The translations under genes and the position numbers were made by a program. Positions 44,505 to 54,458 of a stretch of 64,000 nt of DNA are shown here, in pieces. Position 1 is the first letter of the stretch; every line of letters starts with the position of its first letter. Origin of the DNA: Hyphomicrobiales bacterium (GTDB lineage Bacteria; Pseudomonadota; Alphaproteobacteria; Rhizobiales; Rhizobiaceae); assembly GCA_900473795.1 (NCBI GenBank), contig UCMT01000067.1, positions 1 to 64,000 of the forward strand. The letters run 5' to 3'. The notes beneath the pieces are model-generated. The model was given only the letters and a program-made list of their open reading frames with translations. It was not told where the DNA came from and searched no databases.

Positions 44505-47500
44505 ATGTTCAAGAAGGTCCTCATCGCCAACAGGGGCGAAATCGCCGTCCGGGTCATACGGACATTGAAGACAATGGGTATCGCCTCCGTCGCCGTCTAT
44601 TCCGACGCCGACCGGTTTACCCTGGCAACACGGCTCGCCGACGAAGCGGCGCGCCTGGGTCCGGCAGCGGCCACGGAAAGCTATCTGAACGTCGACGCCG
44701 TCATCGCCGCCTGCAAGTCAACAGGCGCAGAGGCCGTGCATCCGGGCTATGGCTTCCTCTCCGAAAATATCGACTTTGCCGAGCGGCTCGCCGCCGTGGG
44801 CATCGTGTTCATCGGCCCGCGCCCGGAGCATCTTTCGGCTTTTGGCTTGAAACATACGGCACGCGAACTTGCACAGCGAAGCGGCGTGCCGCTTCTTCCG
44901 GGCAGCGGTCTGCTGGAAAGCCTGGAGATCGCGTTGACGACGGCCGAAACGATCGGCTATCCGGTCATGCTGAAATCGACGGCCGGCGGCGGCGGCATCG
45001 GCATGCAGCTTTGTGCCGATCCGGCTTCGCTCAAGACCTCCTTCGAAAGCGTACAGCGCACGGCGCGCGCCAGCTTCGGCGATGCCCGCGTCTATATCGA
45101 GCGTTTCGTCGCCGATGCCCGCCATGTCGAGGTTCAGATCTTCGGCGACGGCAAGGGCAAGGTCGTGGCGCTCGGCGAACGGGATTGCTCGCTGCAGCGG
45201 CGCAACCAGAAGGTCGTTGAGGAAACACCGGCACCGGGCCTTTCGCCTGCGACACGGGCGCGGCTGCACCAGGCGGCAGTCGATCTGGGAAGCTCGGTGT
45301 CCTATGCATCGGCCGGCACGGTCGAATTCATCTATGATCCGGCGCGAGAGGAATTCTACTTCCTCGAGGTCAATACGCGGCTACAGGTGGAGCATCCGGT
45401 AACCGAGGCCGTTTTCGGCATCGACCTTGTCGAATGGATGATCCGGCAGGCCGCAGGCGAGGATGTGCTTTCGGGTGCCGAGGCTCTGATGCCGAAAGGG
45501 GCGTCGATCGAAGTGCGCGTCTATGCCGAGATGCCGCACGCCGACTTCCGCCCGAGCGCCGGCTTGCTGACGGAGGTCGTGTTTCCCGCAGATCCTCGCA
45601 TCGACGGCTGGATCGAAACCGGCACGGAGGTGACGCCGTTTTACGATCCGATGCTTGCGAAGATCATCGTCGCGGCCGACGACCGCCCGGCGGCGATCGC
45701 GAAACTCCAGGCAGCCCTTGCCGCGACGTCGATCACCGGAATCGAGACCAATCTCGACTACCTTCGCGCAATCGCCGCTTCCGATCTTCTCGCAAGCGGC
45801 AACGTGGCGACGACGGCTCTACGCGATTTTGCCTTCGTGCCGGATGTCATCGAGGTTCTGTCGCCGGGCGCCCAGTCCAGTCTCCAGGAACTACCCGGCC
45901 GCCTCGGCCTCTGGCATGTCGGCGTGCCGCCGAGCGGCCCGATGGACGAGCGATCCTTCCGCCATGCCAACCGTCTCGTCGGCAACGATGACACGACGGC
46001 TGCCTTGGAGCTCACCGTGACCGGCCCAACAATGCGCTTTTACACCGATGCCGTGATTGCACTCGCCGGAGCGCACATGCCGATGACCTGTGATGGCCTA
46101 CAGTTGCCGTACGGCACGGCAGTGACCATTCGCGCCGGACAAGTACTCTCCATCGGAGCTATCGACGGTCCCGGCCAGCGCGCCTATCTCGCGGTTGCGG
46201 GCGGCTTCGCTGCGGCGGTCGTGCTCGGCTCGCGGGCCACTTTCGATCTCGGCCAGTTCGGCGGCAACACGACCGGCACGCTGAAGACCGGTCATGTGCT
46301 GCATCTTGCGCGGCAGACACCCGTCAAACCACCGCAGGCTGCGAACGAGCCCGCCGACCTCACGCACGAATGGGACGTCGGCGTCCTCTACGGCCCCCAT
46401 GGCGCACCGGATTTCTTTCGGCAGGGCGATATCGACACCCTGTTTTCTACCCCCTACGAGGTGCATTTCAACAGCGCCCGCACCGGCGTCCGCCTCATCG
46501 GACCGGCACCGGAATGGGCGCGCAGCGATGGCGGCGAGGCCGGGCTTCACCCCTCCAACCTGCACGACAACGCCTATGCTGTCGGCGCGATCGATTTCAC
46601 GGGCGATATGCCGATCATTCTCGGTCCTGACGGCCCGAGCCTCGGCGGATTCGTCTGCCCGGCGGTGATCGCACGCGACGAGCAGTGGAAGATGGGTCAG
46701 TTCAAACCCGGCGACCGCATCCGCTTTCATGCGCTGGCCCGCCCGGACGATCCCGTGGCGGGGCCTGCTGTCCATCGGGTTTCGGATGTTGGCTCGGCGA
46801 TCGTCGGAGCGCGGGACGAAGGCCCTGTCTGCGTGGTCTACCGCCGCCAGGGCGACGACAACCTGCTCGTCGAATATGGCCCGATGGCACTCGATATCGC
46901 GCTCAGGCTACGCGTGCACCTGCTAATGAAAGCCGTTGTGGAAGCGCGCCTTCCCGGCTTGATCGATCTCACCCCCGGCATCCGCTCGCTGCAGATCCAC
47001 TACGATGGGACAATGCTGACGCGAAAACGTCTGCTTGGACTGTTACAGGAGATCGAGACGACGCTGCCGCCCGCGCAGGACGTGACGGTGCCGAGCCGCA
47101 TCATCCATCTGCCGCTGTCATGGAACGATCCGGATGCCGAGCTTGCCATGCGCAAGTATCAGGAACTGGTGCGTCCGAACGCGCCCTGGTGCCCGTCGAA
47201 CATCGAGTTCATTCGCCGCATCAACGGATTGCCGGACGAACAAGCGGTCAAGGACATCGTCTTTGACGCCAGCTATCTTGTGCTGGGTCTTGGCGACGTC
47301 TATCTCGGCGCGCCGGTGGCAACACCAATCGATCCGCGCCACCGCCTTGTCACCACCAAGTACAACCCGGCCCGCACCTGGACTCCGGAAAATGCCGTCG
47401 GCATCGGCGGCGCCTATATGTGCATCTACGGCATGGAAGGCCCGGGCGGCTATCAGCTGTTCGGCCGCACCATCCAAGTCTGGAACACCTGGCGGCAGAC

Positions 47501-48041
47501 GCCAGAATTCGCCAAGGGCCAACCCTGGCTGCTGAACTTCTTCGATCAGATCCGCTTCTTCCCGGTCAGCCATGAGGAACTGACAGAAGCCCGCGCCATC
47601 TTCCCGCATGGTGGTTATCCGGTGCGGATCGAGGAAACGGAATTCTCCTACGGAGCCTATAAGGAAGAACTGCACTCAAACGCTCAATCGATCCGCCGCT
47701 TCAAGGCGACGCAGCAGGCGGCTTTCGACGCAGAGCGGCAAAGCTGGATAGACGCTGGCCTCGACAGCTTCGTCAGCGACGAAGCTACGGGAGAAGGCCT
47801 TGACGGCGATATTCCGGCTGACTGCTTCGGCGTTGCCAGCAGCGTTCCGGGCAATATCTGGAAACTGCTGGTCGAACCGGGTGCTTCCGTCACCGCCGGC
47901 GATACGGTTGCCATCATCGAATCCATGAAAATGGAAATCAACGTCACCGCCCACGCGAGCGGACGCGTCCGCGATCTGCGCGCCGGACCCGGGCGTAATA
48001 TTAAAGCCGGTGATATCATCGTCGTTCTGGAGAACTGCTGA
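44505..48041 (+). CDS. Biotin-dependent guanidine/urea carboxylase
   Basis: An 1178-residue single-chain carboxylase. Residues 1-445 are biotin carboxylase (KVLIANRGEIAVRVIRTLKT at the start, the ATP-grasp region with KSTAGGGGIGMQL, then EVNTRLQVEHPVTEAVFGID). Residues about 470-1000 form the carboxyltransferase module of AHS2 and AHS1 (KipA/KipI-like) domains, including GLWHVGVPPSGPMDERSFRH and GVLYGPHGAPDFF. The C-terminal biotinyl domain has K1142 in ESMKMEI. Length equals that of urea carboxylases. Many such enzymes linked to the DUF1989 pair prefer guanidine, and the riboswitch supports that here. Confidence 0.93.
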   Translation: MFKKVLIANRGEIAVRVIRTLKTMGIASVAVYSDADRFTLATRLADEAARLGPAAATESYLNVDAVIAACKSTGAEAVHPGYGFLSENIDFAERLAAVGIVFIGPRPEHLSAFGLKHTARELAQRSGVPLLPGSGLLESLEIALTTAETIGYPVMLKSTAGGGGIGMQLCADPASLKTSFESVQRTARASFGDARVYIERFVADARHVEVQIFGDGKGKVVALGERDCSLQRRNQKVVEETPAPGLSPATRARLHQAAVDLGSSVSYASAGTVEFIYDPAREEFYFLEVNTRLQVEHPVTEAVFGIDLVEWMIRQAAGEDVLSGAEALMPKGASIEVRVYAEMPHADFRPSAGLLTEVVFPADPRIDGWIETGTEVTPFYDPMLAKIIVAADDRPAAIAKLQAALAATSITGIETNLDYLRAIAASDLLASGNVATTALRDFAFVPDVIEVLSPGAQSSLQELPGRLGLWHVGVPPSGPMDERSFRHANRLVGNDDTTAALELTVTGPTMRFYTDAVIALAGAHMPMTCDGLQLPYGTAVTIRAGQVLSIGAIDGPGQRAYLAVAGGFAAAVVLGSRATFDLGQFGGNTTGTLKTGHVLHLARQTPVKPPQAANEPADLTHEWDVGVLYGPHGAPDFFRQGDIDTLFSTPYEVHFNSARTGVRLIGPAPEWARSDGGEAGLHPSNLHDNAYAVGAIDFTGDMPIILGPDGPSLGGFVCPAVIARDEQWKMGQFKPGDRIRFHALARPDDPVAGPAVHRVSDVGSAIVGARDEGPVCVVYRRQGDDNLLVEYGPMALDIALRLRVHLLMKAVVEARLPGLIDLTPGIRSLQIHYDGTMLTRKRLLGLLQEIETTLPPAQDVTVPSRIIHLPLSWNDPDAELAMRKYQELVRPNAPWCPSNIEFIRRINGLPDEQAVKDIVFDASYLVLGLGDVYLGAPVATPIDPRHRLVTTKYNPARTWTPENAVGIGGAYMCIYGMEGPGGYQLFGRTIQVWNTWRQTPEFAKGQPWLLNFFDQIRFFPVSHEELTEARAIFPHGGYPVRIEETEFSYGAYKEELHSNAQSIRRFKATQQAAFDAERQSWIDAGLDSFVSDEATGEGLDGDIPADCFGVASSVPGNIWKLLVEPGASVTAGDTVAIIESMKMEINVTAHASGRVRDLRAGPGRNIKAGDIIVVLENC

Positions 48042-48042
48042 C

Positions 48043-49848
48043 ATGCTGCCGACAATTCTCGATCTCTCAAACCTCCGTGCTGCCTATCAATCCGGCCTGA
48101 CGCCGCTCGATCTCGTCGAAGAGGTGATCAAACGCCGCACCGCCTCCAGGGATCCGGCGATCTTCATCACCGCAACGCCGGCGGAGGATTTGCGCTCTGC
48201 TGCCCGCGACCTGATGGCACGCGCGCCCGAGCCAAACAGCTTGGCCCTCTGGGGTATCCCCTTCGCTGTGAAGGACAATATCGATGCCGCTGGCCTGCCA
48301 ACCACAGCCGCCTGTCCCGCCTTTGCCTATGAGCCGGCTGCGGATTCAACCGTGGTCCAGCGCCTTAAGGCGGCAGGCGCTATCGTCATCGGCAAGACCA
48401 ACCTCGACCAGTTCGCGACCGGGCTCAATGGCACGCGCTCTCCCCATGGCGCACCGCGCTCCGTCTTCGATCCGGCTTATGTCTCGGGCGGTTCGAGCTC
48501 AGGTTCGGCGGTCGCGGTCGCCTCCGGCCTTGCGACCTTCGCGCTCGGCACGGACACGGCCGGTTCCGGTCGCGTACCCGCCGCCTTCAACAACCTTGTC
48601 GGCATCAAGCCGACCCCCGGGCTTGTGCCGAACGTCGGCGTCGTTCCAGCCTGCCGCAGCGTGGACGTGGTCACCGTCTTTGCCGCCACGGTTGGCGATG
48701 GTGTTGCGATCCGCAAAGTGATGGAAGGCTACGACGCAGCCGATCCCTTTTCGCGTCACGCCGTGCCCGCAATCCTTCCCGCCACCGGCTTGCGGATCGG
48801 GGTGCTGGAGAGCACCGAGCGGGAATTCTTCGGAAACAGGGATGTCGAGGCGCTTTACGGTGCGGCGATCGAGCGCGCGAAATCACTTGGCGCAACCATT
48901 GTGCCGTTCGATTATGCGCCGTTCCGGCAGGCAGCCGAACTTCTTTACAATGGCCCCTGGGTCGCCGAACGACTGGCAGCGGTCAAGGATTTCCTGACCA
49001 GCAACGCGGATGATTTCGACCCGACAGTTCGCACCATCATCGAGGGCGCGAAGGCCTATGATGCCGTCGCTGCCTTCGAGGGCAAGTATAAACTCGAAGC
49101 GCTGCGGCAAAAGACGAAGGCCGAGTGGACGAAGGTGGACATTTTGTTGCTGCCGACCGCGCCCACCACTTACACGGTCGAGGAGATGCTGGCCGATCCG
49201 ATCGTGAAGAATGGCCATTTCGGGCGTTACACGAATTTCGTCAATCTCTACGACTATGCCGCAATCGCCATTCCGGCGGGCTTCGGGCACAATGGCCTGC
49301 CCGGCGGCGTGACGCTGATCGGCCCGACATTCACGGATGATGCGCTCGCCCCGTTTGCCGACGCCATGCACCGGGCGCTTGGGGCCGGCATGGGCAAGGA
49401 CAAGACGGCATCGCTTCCAGAAGAAAGCCGGGTTGCACCGCTTGACGACGGCTTTGTTCCGATCGTTGTTGTCGGCGCCCATTTGACCGGCATGCCGCTC
49501 AACCACGAGCTCACCGGGCCGGGTGGATATCGCCTGAAAACCTGCCGCACAGCCGGTGACTACAGGCTCTTCGTGCTGCCGAACACTGTACCGCCGAAAC
49601 CGGGCCTCATCCGAGAACCCGGTTTCGCCGGCAACGGCCTTGAGGTCGAAGTCTGGGCGCTCCCACCCGCCGCCTTCGGCAACTTCGTCCAGAGAATTCC
49701 GGGACCGCTCGGCATTGGAAAAATAACCCTCGAAGATGGCAGCAGCATCTCAGGTTTCCTCTGTGAGGCTTATGCCGTCGCAGCCGCCGAGGAAGTGACC
49801 GCGCTCGGCGGCTGGCGGGCTTACGTCGGAACGAAAATGGCAAGCTAA
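48043..49848 (+). CDS. atzF: Allophanate hydrolase
   Basis: A 601-residue amidase-signature enzyme that splits allophanate to ammonium and carbon dioxide, the last step of guanidine or urea carboxylation. The catalytic triad is visible: K77 (FAVKDNID), the serines in VSGGSSSGSAVAVASG (about 151-152) and S175 in TDTAGSGRVPA. Residues about 475-600 are the C-terminal domain found in allophanate hydrolases (VVVGAHLTGMPLNHELTGPG). The ATG at 48043 follows GGAGAAC, one base after the carboxylase stop. Last main gene of the operon. Confidence 0.94.
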   Translation: MLPTILDLSNLRAAYQSGLTPLDLVEEVIKRRTASRDPAIFITATPAEDLRSAARDLMARAPEPNSLALWGIPFAVKDNIDAAGLPTTAACPAFAYEPAADSTVVQRLKAAGAIVIGKTNLDQFATGLNGTRSPHGAPRSVFDPAYVSGGSSSGSAVAVASGLATFALGTDTAGSGRVPAAFNNLVGIKPTPGLVPNVGVVPACRSVDVVTVFAATVGDGVAIRKVMEGYDAADPFSRHAVPAILPATGLRIGVLESTEREFFGNRDVEALYGAAIERAKSLGATIVPFDYAPFRQAAELLYNGPWVAERLAAVKDFLTSNADDFDPTVRTIIEGAKAYDAVAAFEGKYKLEALRQKTKAEWTKVDILLLPTAPTTYTVEEMLADPIVKNGHFGRYTNFVNLYDYAAIAIPAGFGHNGLPGGVTLIGPTFTDDALAPFADAMHRALGAGMGKDKTASLPEESRVAPLDDGFVPIVVVGAHLTGMPLNHELTGPGGYRLKTCRTAGDYRLFVLPNTVPPKPGLIREPGFAGNGLEVEVWALPPAAFGNFVQRIPGPLGIGKITLEDGSSISGFLCEAYAVAAAEEVTALGGWRAYVGTKMAS

Positions 49849-49864
49849 AACCAGAGGGATGACA

Positions 49865-50017
49865 ATGGCGATTGCAGATATGATTATGCGTCTTCTCCGC
49901 GAAGGATTCATCGCTCGAACCCAAGCCATTGGCCTGAAGGGCAGCGGGATTCGGACCTCAGGAAGCGGGGCTGTGCCAGATTTGGTCGTGGAATCGAACC
50001 GATGTGGCTCAGACTAG
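49865..50017 (+). CDS. Possible small ORF after the guanidine operon (50 aa)
   Basis: A 50-codon frame starting at an ATG 16 bases after the allophanate hydrolase stop, with AGAGGG about 6 bases upstream. It begins MAIADMIMRLLREGFIART, an amphipathic helix, then becomes glycine/serine-rich. No family recognised; it could be a spurious frame. Its position on the operon messenger is the main argument for it. Confidence 0.3.
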   Translation: MAIADMIMRLLREGFIARTQAIGLKGSGIRTSGSGAVPDLVVESNRCGSD

Positions 50018-50954
50018 CAGCCTCCAACGACGATCGACATGTTCTGCTGACATCTCGTCACCATCGACATATCAGCATGACGTGTCGACAAATCTGCGGA
50101 ACGCGGACGTGTCATTCGAGCGTAGACGGCCCCATAGCGACCTCCTCCCAAGCGCCGATGGCTGGGTGGCGATCGCCCGCACCCGTAACCTCAGGGGCTT
50201 AAGCCGCAACGGATCATCATGCTTGCGATCCTCAATCAGGGCGTCTCGTTGTTCACCGAACATATCGTGGCGGGATACTCCCTCAGAGAAATGAGCGGGC
50301 CGACACATCTTACCTTGCAATTACGGAATACAACTCCATAAATGCAAGGATGATTGATCGTCGGATATCCGCTAATCGGGCTGCCGCAGCCGATATTGCT
50401 TTTCGAGAAGGTCGATGCAATCCACCCGCAATTGCTCCATCGGCGGAGGCGGAGCGAGAGGGAGATCGACCCCATTCGTCCAGGCGTTTGTAGAGTTCCT
50501 CCTCTGCCCGCGCTGGGAGCGAGGGCGGACCAATTGCGCCACGTTTCCCGCGGACTTCGACAAATTCGTGCTCTCTGCGACTTACGACCGTGGTTCCTCG
50601 AAGGAGGAAGCGTTCGCCTTTCCCGAAACGATTGAACTGTCGAAATCCGGGAAGCCGCTGCCGGTCGGCACCCCGTTCGGGGAACCCTTTCCTCCCGTGC
50701 CTCAGATCAAACGTGCTGACAGCGGGATGGGACTCGCAAACGTAGGGATGGATCGGTCAACCAGGCGAAGCTGGCGATGATATCGGTCACCAAGTGGGTC
50801 GGCCGAACAATGTCGGTGCATAGTTATGTCATATCTGCGTACATCCATGCGGAAATCCCAGCGAAGGCGATCACAAACAGGAGCAGCGCTGAAATCGTCA
50901 AAAATCGGCTGGATACGGCAGCTATCAGTAGTCGGTTGGATCCCGGCGCCCTCC
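50018..50954. other. Gene-poor region
   Basis: About 940 bp without a convincing gene. Frames of 40-120 codons occur on both strands, for example rightwards from 50219 (MLAILNQGVSLFTEHIVAGY, 40 codons) and from 50415, but I see no start signal together with a family motif. Several short pieces look like shattered coding sequence. Confidence 0.45.
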
Positions 50955-51377
50955 CTAAGCGGCAGGGATGATCCTGCCATCGCTCAGAAAAGGGCGGCGC
51001 GCGCGAAAACGGTTCACTGCTCCTCCTTCGTTCTCCCAAGCCTGTACGTCGACGTCAACGAGTTCTGGGGGCGGACTGATCCTTACTGGGGACTTGCTCA
51101 ACTTGCCTGGCAGACCTTGGATCGCGTAGCGCGGAAGCTGCGCCTTATAGAGTTCTGACTTGTCTTTCGCCTCGTCGGAACTGTACTCAACATGCGCGGT
51201 TCGGGGATATGGCGACTTGCCGCCCAGGAATGGTTTCATCATGAGCAAAGCAGTCTTGTCGAAATGCGATTGAGCCGAGGTGATAGAATTGGCGTCATAG
51301 CCGGCCCGGTCGACGACGGACAGGCTCGTTTTCAAGTCGGATGGCGAGATGGGGCTGAAGCTGAATTTGGAAGACAT
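50955..51377 (-). CDS. Hypothetical protein (140 aa)
   Basis: A 140-residue soluble protein starting at the ATG at 51377, which has AAGGGGGAC before it; a longer frame lacks such a site. It begins MSSKFSFSPISPSDLKTSLS and contains VEYSSDEAKDKSELYKAQLP and a polar C-terminus with repeated prolines (ISPPPELVDVDVQAWENEGG). No signal peptide or membrane segment is seen. I do not recognise a family. It stands alone on the minus strand in a gene-poor region. Confidence 0.55.
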   Translation of the reverse strand: MSSKFSFSPISPSDLKTSLSVVDRAGYDANSITSAQSHFDKTALLMMKPFLGGKSPYPRTAHVEYSSDEAKDKSELYKAQLPRYAIQGLPGKLSKSPVRISPPPELVDVDVQAWENEGGAVNRFRARRPFLSDGRIIPAA

Positions 51378-51885
51378 GTGTCCCCCTTTTTGGTCGGGGC
51401 GGGGGTAAAAAGCCCTCAAGCAGCAGCGCCCGTTATATGACTGCTGAAGCATTCATTCTCGGCGATCCAACGCTCATAAGCAAATGGTGAATTAAGGTCA
51501 ATTCGAGGCAATCGGAGGACAATTGGCGTGCTCTCTTTCGTATTGCAGGCCGCGCCCTAGGCTGCCCCTGCCCAGGTGTCCGGAGTGCCAGCAAATACTG
51601 GTACATCGGACCTCGCGCGAGCCGAGAAGCAGTTTCCGGATCGCGTTCAGCAGAACCTTGGGAAGCACAACGCAAGCCTGCCCTTCGGCCTCAATCATGC
51701 CCGAGGCCATTGCTGAATGGGCAGACGATTACCTTTCCGACCGCCTTCATCGCTCGGATACAAAACCCGGCAAACTTTGCCGGGACCTCGCGGCAAGCGC
51801 TATGGCCTAAGCCGGGCTATGCGGACTTCGTTGGAGGCGCAAACAGATTTGCGCACGGCCACCGGTCTCTGCCTGGCCGCTCAGC
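51378..51885. other. Intergenic stretch, no gene seen
   Basis: Open frames overlap on both strands at 51430-51810, with a possible frameshifted leftward gene (MIEAEGQACVVLPKVLLNAI in one frame), but I cannot support any. The stretch lies between a hypothetical gene and the end of the phosphatase gene. Confidence 0.4.
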
Positions 51886-52464
51886 CTAGCGATCACGGGC
51901 CAATTCCACCTCGCGCTTCCGGCCAAGTTCAATCATCCAGTCCGCTAGATCCGGTCGGAAGTGCCTCTGATGCGCGTAGTGACGGCACAAGCCTTCGGAG
52001 AGTTCGCCATCTCGACCGAGGATGTCGTCCGCAAATGCGATCAGGACAGAGTTGGGCCAGGCCTGTGGCCGGATGGCCCGCAAACGAGCAAAGATCTCAT
52101 CTGCAGCTGTAGCAGGCGCTGCCTGCGCCATCAGCGAGACCATGGCCGCGGTTGAGCGCGACACGCCCATATGACAATGCACGAGCAAATGCCCGTCCGT
52201 GCAGTCTGCCGCCTTCATGGCGTCACCAAAAGCAAGAATCTCTTCCATGTGCTGACGGGTGGGCATGATTTTGTTGGTTTGCGGTTCGATGATGTCATGG
52301 AAGCGAATGGTCGTTCGCGAATGCGGCGCAAAGCCTTGAAAGGCTTGTAGCTCCGGCAGTTCAGGATCGACAACGGACAAGACGTGACTGACAGGGGAGG
52401 CGCCACACGCGGCAATCTCGTCAATGCCACAAACGGTGAGAATGGAGAAATTTGAGAGAGACAT
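51886..52464 (-). CDS. Tyrosine/dual-specificity phosphatase family protein
   Basis: A 192-residue cysteine-based phosphatase. The P-loop VHCHMGVSRSTAAM contains the nucleophile C97 and the arginine R103 (CX5R). The upstream FHDIIEP segment could supply the general acid, and the C-terminal helices resemble those of atypical bacterial dual-specificity phosphatases. The frame is open upstream, but the ATG at 52464 follows GAAGGG, and the longer form begins with unrelated sequence. It would remove phosphate from tyrosine residues or small phosphoesters; no partner kinase is nearby. Confidence 0.87.
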   Translation of the reverse strand: MSLSNFSILTVCGIDEIAACGASPVSHVLSVVDPELPELQAFQGFAPHSRTTIRFHDIIEPQTNKIMPTRQHMEEILAFGDAMKAADCTDGHLLVHCHMGVSRSTAAMVSLMAQAAPATAADEIFARLRAIRPQAWPNSVLIAFADDILGRDGELSEGLCRHYAHQRHFRPDLADWMIELGRKREVELARDR

Positions 52465-52964
52465 TGTGGGACCCTTCAATTTGGTCTGTTGATGGCGCGC
52501 TGAAAATAGGTGCCAGCCCATGTCAGTCCCGGGATAAACGAGCTCTGGTGAATTCGCAACGTCAGCCACTCTTTGGGCATGCGATTCAATACCTCGATAC
52601 CTTTGGGAAAAGAACGACCTATCCAATGCGGCGATAATCTTGGACTGGGGCAGAACCGGACATGTTGACCGTGGCCGTCGTAGTCACCCGTCGCGATCGT
52701 GCCGCGGCTGGTGTCTCGGGCCCTGCCATCGTCGGCCAAATCCGCGTCTTGCCTCAAGATTCTGGCGAGCGTATCGCCCCATTCATCGCGCGGCGGTCAG
52801 TCCAGTCGGCCGATGTCCATCAGTCCTTGGCCGCCCCGGTAAGGCCCTCTGCTGTGGACCAGCTTGTGAGCGCCACGTCCGATCAGACGTTATGTCATCT
52901 CGTAACAGGTTTTTTCTTATCGTCAGTCGTAATCTGAAATGGGAAGTCGTTGTGCTGGGACCGA
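52465..52964. other. Intergenic stretch, no gene seen
   Basis: About 500 bp upstream of the phosphatase gene. A leftward frame continues the phosphatase frame up to 52626, and others are open, but none has a start signal. Likely contains the phosphatase promoter. Confidence 0.45.
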
Positions 52965-52989
52965 GGGAAGGCCGCTAAGCGGCCTTCCC
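52965..52989 (-). terminator. 10-bp hairpin after a leftward gene
   Basis: GGGAAGGCCG (52965-52974) pairs exactly with CGGCCTTCCC (52980-52989) around a 5-nt loop. It begins 20 bases beyond the stop of the leftward hypothetical gene. Confidence 0.6.
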
Positions 52990-53008
52990 TTCTGCACCTC
53001 AACACGGA

Positions 53009-53440
53009 TCAAGCGAAAAATGCGCACAGGCGTGCCCAAATCCCCGCCGTCCGATCAATATGTTTTGCCCTGATATAGCGCGCCGTCTTTGCCGCGCTTA
53101 CCGTCGTGCCGAAATGACAGTAGCAGACGATGTCGTGCAACTGACCGTCGGAGAGTTGGAAAAACCGCTTCGCCTCCCCGTAGGTATCGTTCTCCAATCC
53201 GGCGGCCCGAAGCAGGGGGTCATCGAACGCGACTGAAAGGGCCGAATTGTCGCAACGCAGTGCCGCTCGCACCCGGGCCGGCTGATATTCCGTCTCATGC
53301 AATGTCGAGAGTACCCGGTGTGGATCACCTTCGAGAAGGTCCACCCAACGTTGGAGACGCTTATCGCGCGACAGGAGCTGAGGGAAATCCTGGCCAATCT
53401 TGGCAAGGGTCAGCAGTTGGTCAAGTTCATGGTATTTCAT
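53009..53440 (-). CDS. Hypothetical protein (143 aa)
   Basis: A 143-residue soluble protein with a clear GGAGG site before the ATG at 53440. Helix-rich N-terminus (MKYHELDQLLTLAKIGQDFP, then RLQRWVDLLE), a central DDPLLRAAGLENDTYGEAKR and a C-terminal segment with HDIVCYCHFGTTVSAAKTAR. The cysteine-histidine cluster CYCHF might bind metal. No family is recognised. A terminator hairpin follows its stop. Codon use and composition look normal for the window. Confidence 0.6.
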   Translation of the reverse strand: MKYHELDQLLTLAKIGQDFPQLLSRDKRLQRWVDLLEGDPHRVLSTLHETEYQPARVRAALRCDNSALSVAFDDPLLRAAGLENDTYGEAKRFFQLSDGQLHDIVCYCHFGTTVSAAKTARYIRAKHIDRTAGIWARLCAFFA

Positions 53441-53973
53441 ATCGTCCTCCAGACGAGTGATGCTGGCTATCATTCGGACCAAACCAGAGGCGGTTTGATC
53501 GACGGCTATAATTTAGAATTATGGCATATATCGCCAATATCAAGAACCGTCAGCAGGACGGTTCCCGGGCCAACGACGCTTGCGCCAAGCCATCATTCCA
53601 ACCCGCAAACGCAAACAGCCAGCTGTTACATTTCGGCGGGCCTGCATTATGGTCACGCCGCGCCGTGGAATTCGAACGCTTCGGCCAAGGAGGCTACCTT
53701 CTCCTGACAGGGGGAGGCCTCGTCATCTCCGGTCTCCTGCTAGCCATGTCGCACCAGTGGATCACATGTGGACGACTTCTCAATCGGCGGCCCCCTGCCC
53801 GGTCAGGTTCATCCTATGTTCACAGGCTGTTGGCGTGGCTAAACAGATGCCCCCGGAACACCGCCAAGGGCTGCCTTACGGGGCAGTCATTCACAATCGA
53901 CGCTATGACATAGCTCCATTGTACTACAGATTAACTAACTGATATAATTATATAGTTTCTATCTCTTCTGGCC
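53441..53973. other. Intergenic stretch, no supported gene
   Basis: A rightward frame (53521-53913) is open for 130 codons but is low-complexity in places, has no ribosome site and no motif. The end of the stretch, 53930-53980, is AT-rich and contains TATACT (53974-53979), a candidate -10 element for the RNA that follows. Confidence 0.4.
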
Positions 53974-53985
53974 TATACTGGATCA

Positions 53986-54108
53986 CAGAGGGTGCCTACT
54001 CCCATCCTCTCGTTGGAAGGTCATCTCCGCCCCGGAGCACTTCCGTCGCTATACCGAGAAAATCTCTCCATTCTTGCCCGCGGGTTTTCTCCGCGGGCAT
54101 TCTTTCTT
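53986..54108 (+). ncRNA. Candidate small RNA or structured leader
   Basis: A non-coding segment with three hairpins in order. AGAGG (53987-53991) pairs with CCTCT (54006-54010). GGAAG (54015-54019) pairs with CTTCC (54040-54044), enclosing CTCCG/CGGAG. GCCCGCGG (54076-54083) pairs with CCGCGGGC (54091-54098), followed by ATTCTTTCTT as an intrinsic terminator. A TATACT box sits about 8 bases before the first hairpin. The single-stranded part between the second and third hairpin contains AAATCTCTCC, suited to base-pair with ribosome sites. It may also be an attenuating leader of the gene at 54147. Confidence 0.5.
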
Positions 54109-54146
54109 GCAGGGAGTCCGGTCCATCGCAGCGCCAGGAGGGAATC

Positions 54147-54449
54147 GTGGAACAAGCCGAGCGCCCACATTGGGAATTTGACAAGAACGATCAATTGAGG
54201 GTCCAGGTGCTCGTCGAATGGGGTGTTACCTCGCTACCCGTGCCCAGTACGGTCGTTCTTCGTCTTGGCTATGCACTGTCCCAGCAGGAATGGGACGTCT
54301 ATGAATGCACAGGCCACCCGCCCCATCAGATTCAGGCAGCCATGTCTGCGGCCGATGCGAGAGAATTGGGCCGTCGTCTGCTGCTGTGCGCAGACCTGTG
54401 GGACGCTCCCGCAGACTTGCGCGAAAGTCCGCTCGAAGGCGGCGCCTGA
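54147..54449 (+). CDS. Hypothetical protein (100 aa), GTG start
   Basis: A 100-residue acidic soluble protein. It starts with GTG, four bases after a strong AGGAGG. It begins MEQAERPHWEFDKNDQLRVQ and ends with a helical part, MSAADARELGRRLLLCADLW. No family recognised; the end segment resembles that of small rhizobial regulators of amino-acid composition alone. It lies 39 bp after the terminator of the candidate RNA and 9 bp before a small membrane-protein gene, with which it probably forms an operon. Confidence 0.6.
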   Translation: MEQAERPHWEFDKNDQLRVQVLVEWGVTSLPVPSTVVLRLGYALSQQEWDVYECTGHPPHQIQAAMSAADARELGRRLLLCADLWDAPADLRESPLEGGA

Positions 54450-54458
54450 GGAACTGGA

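Noticed and set aside
49980..50020. Second tRNA T-arm-like word (GGTTCGATTCC on the minus strand)
   Set aside because: No matching anticodon or acceptor arms around it; likely chance.
53521..53913. 130-codon rightward ORF
   Set aside because: No ribosome site, mixed low-complexity composition, and no recognisable family; probably chance.
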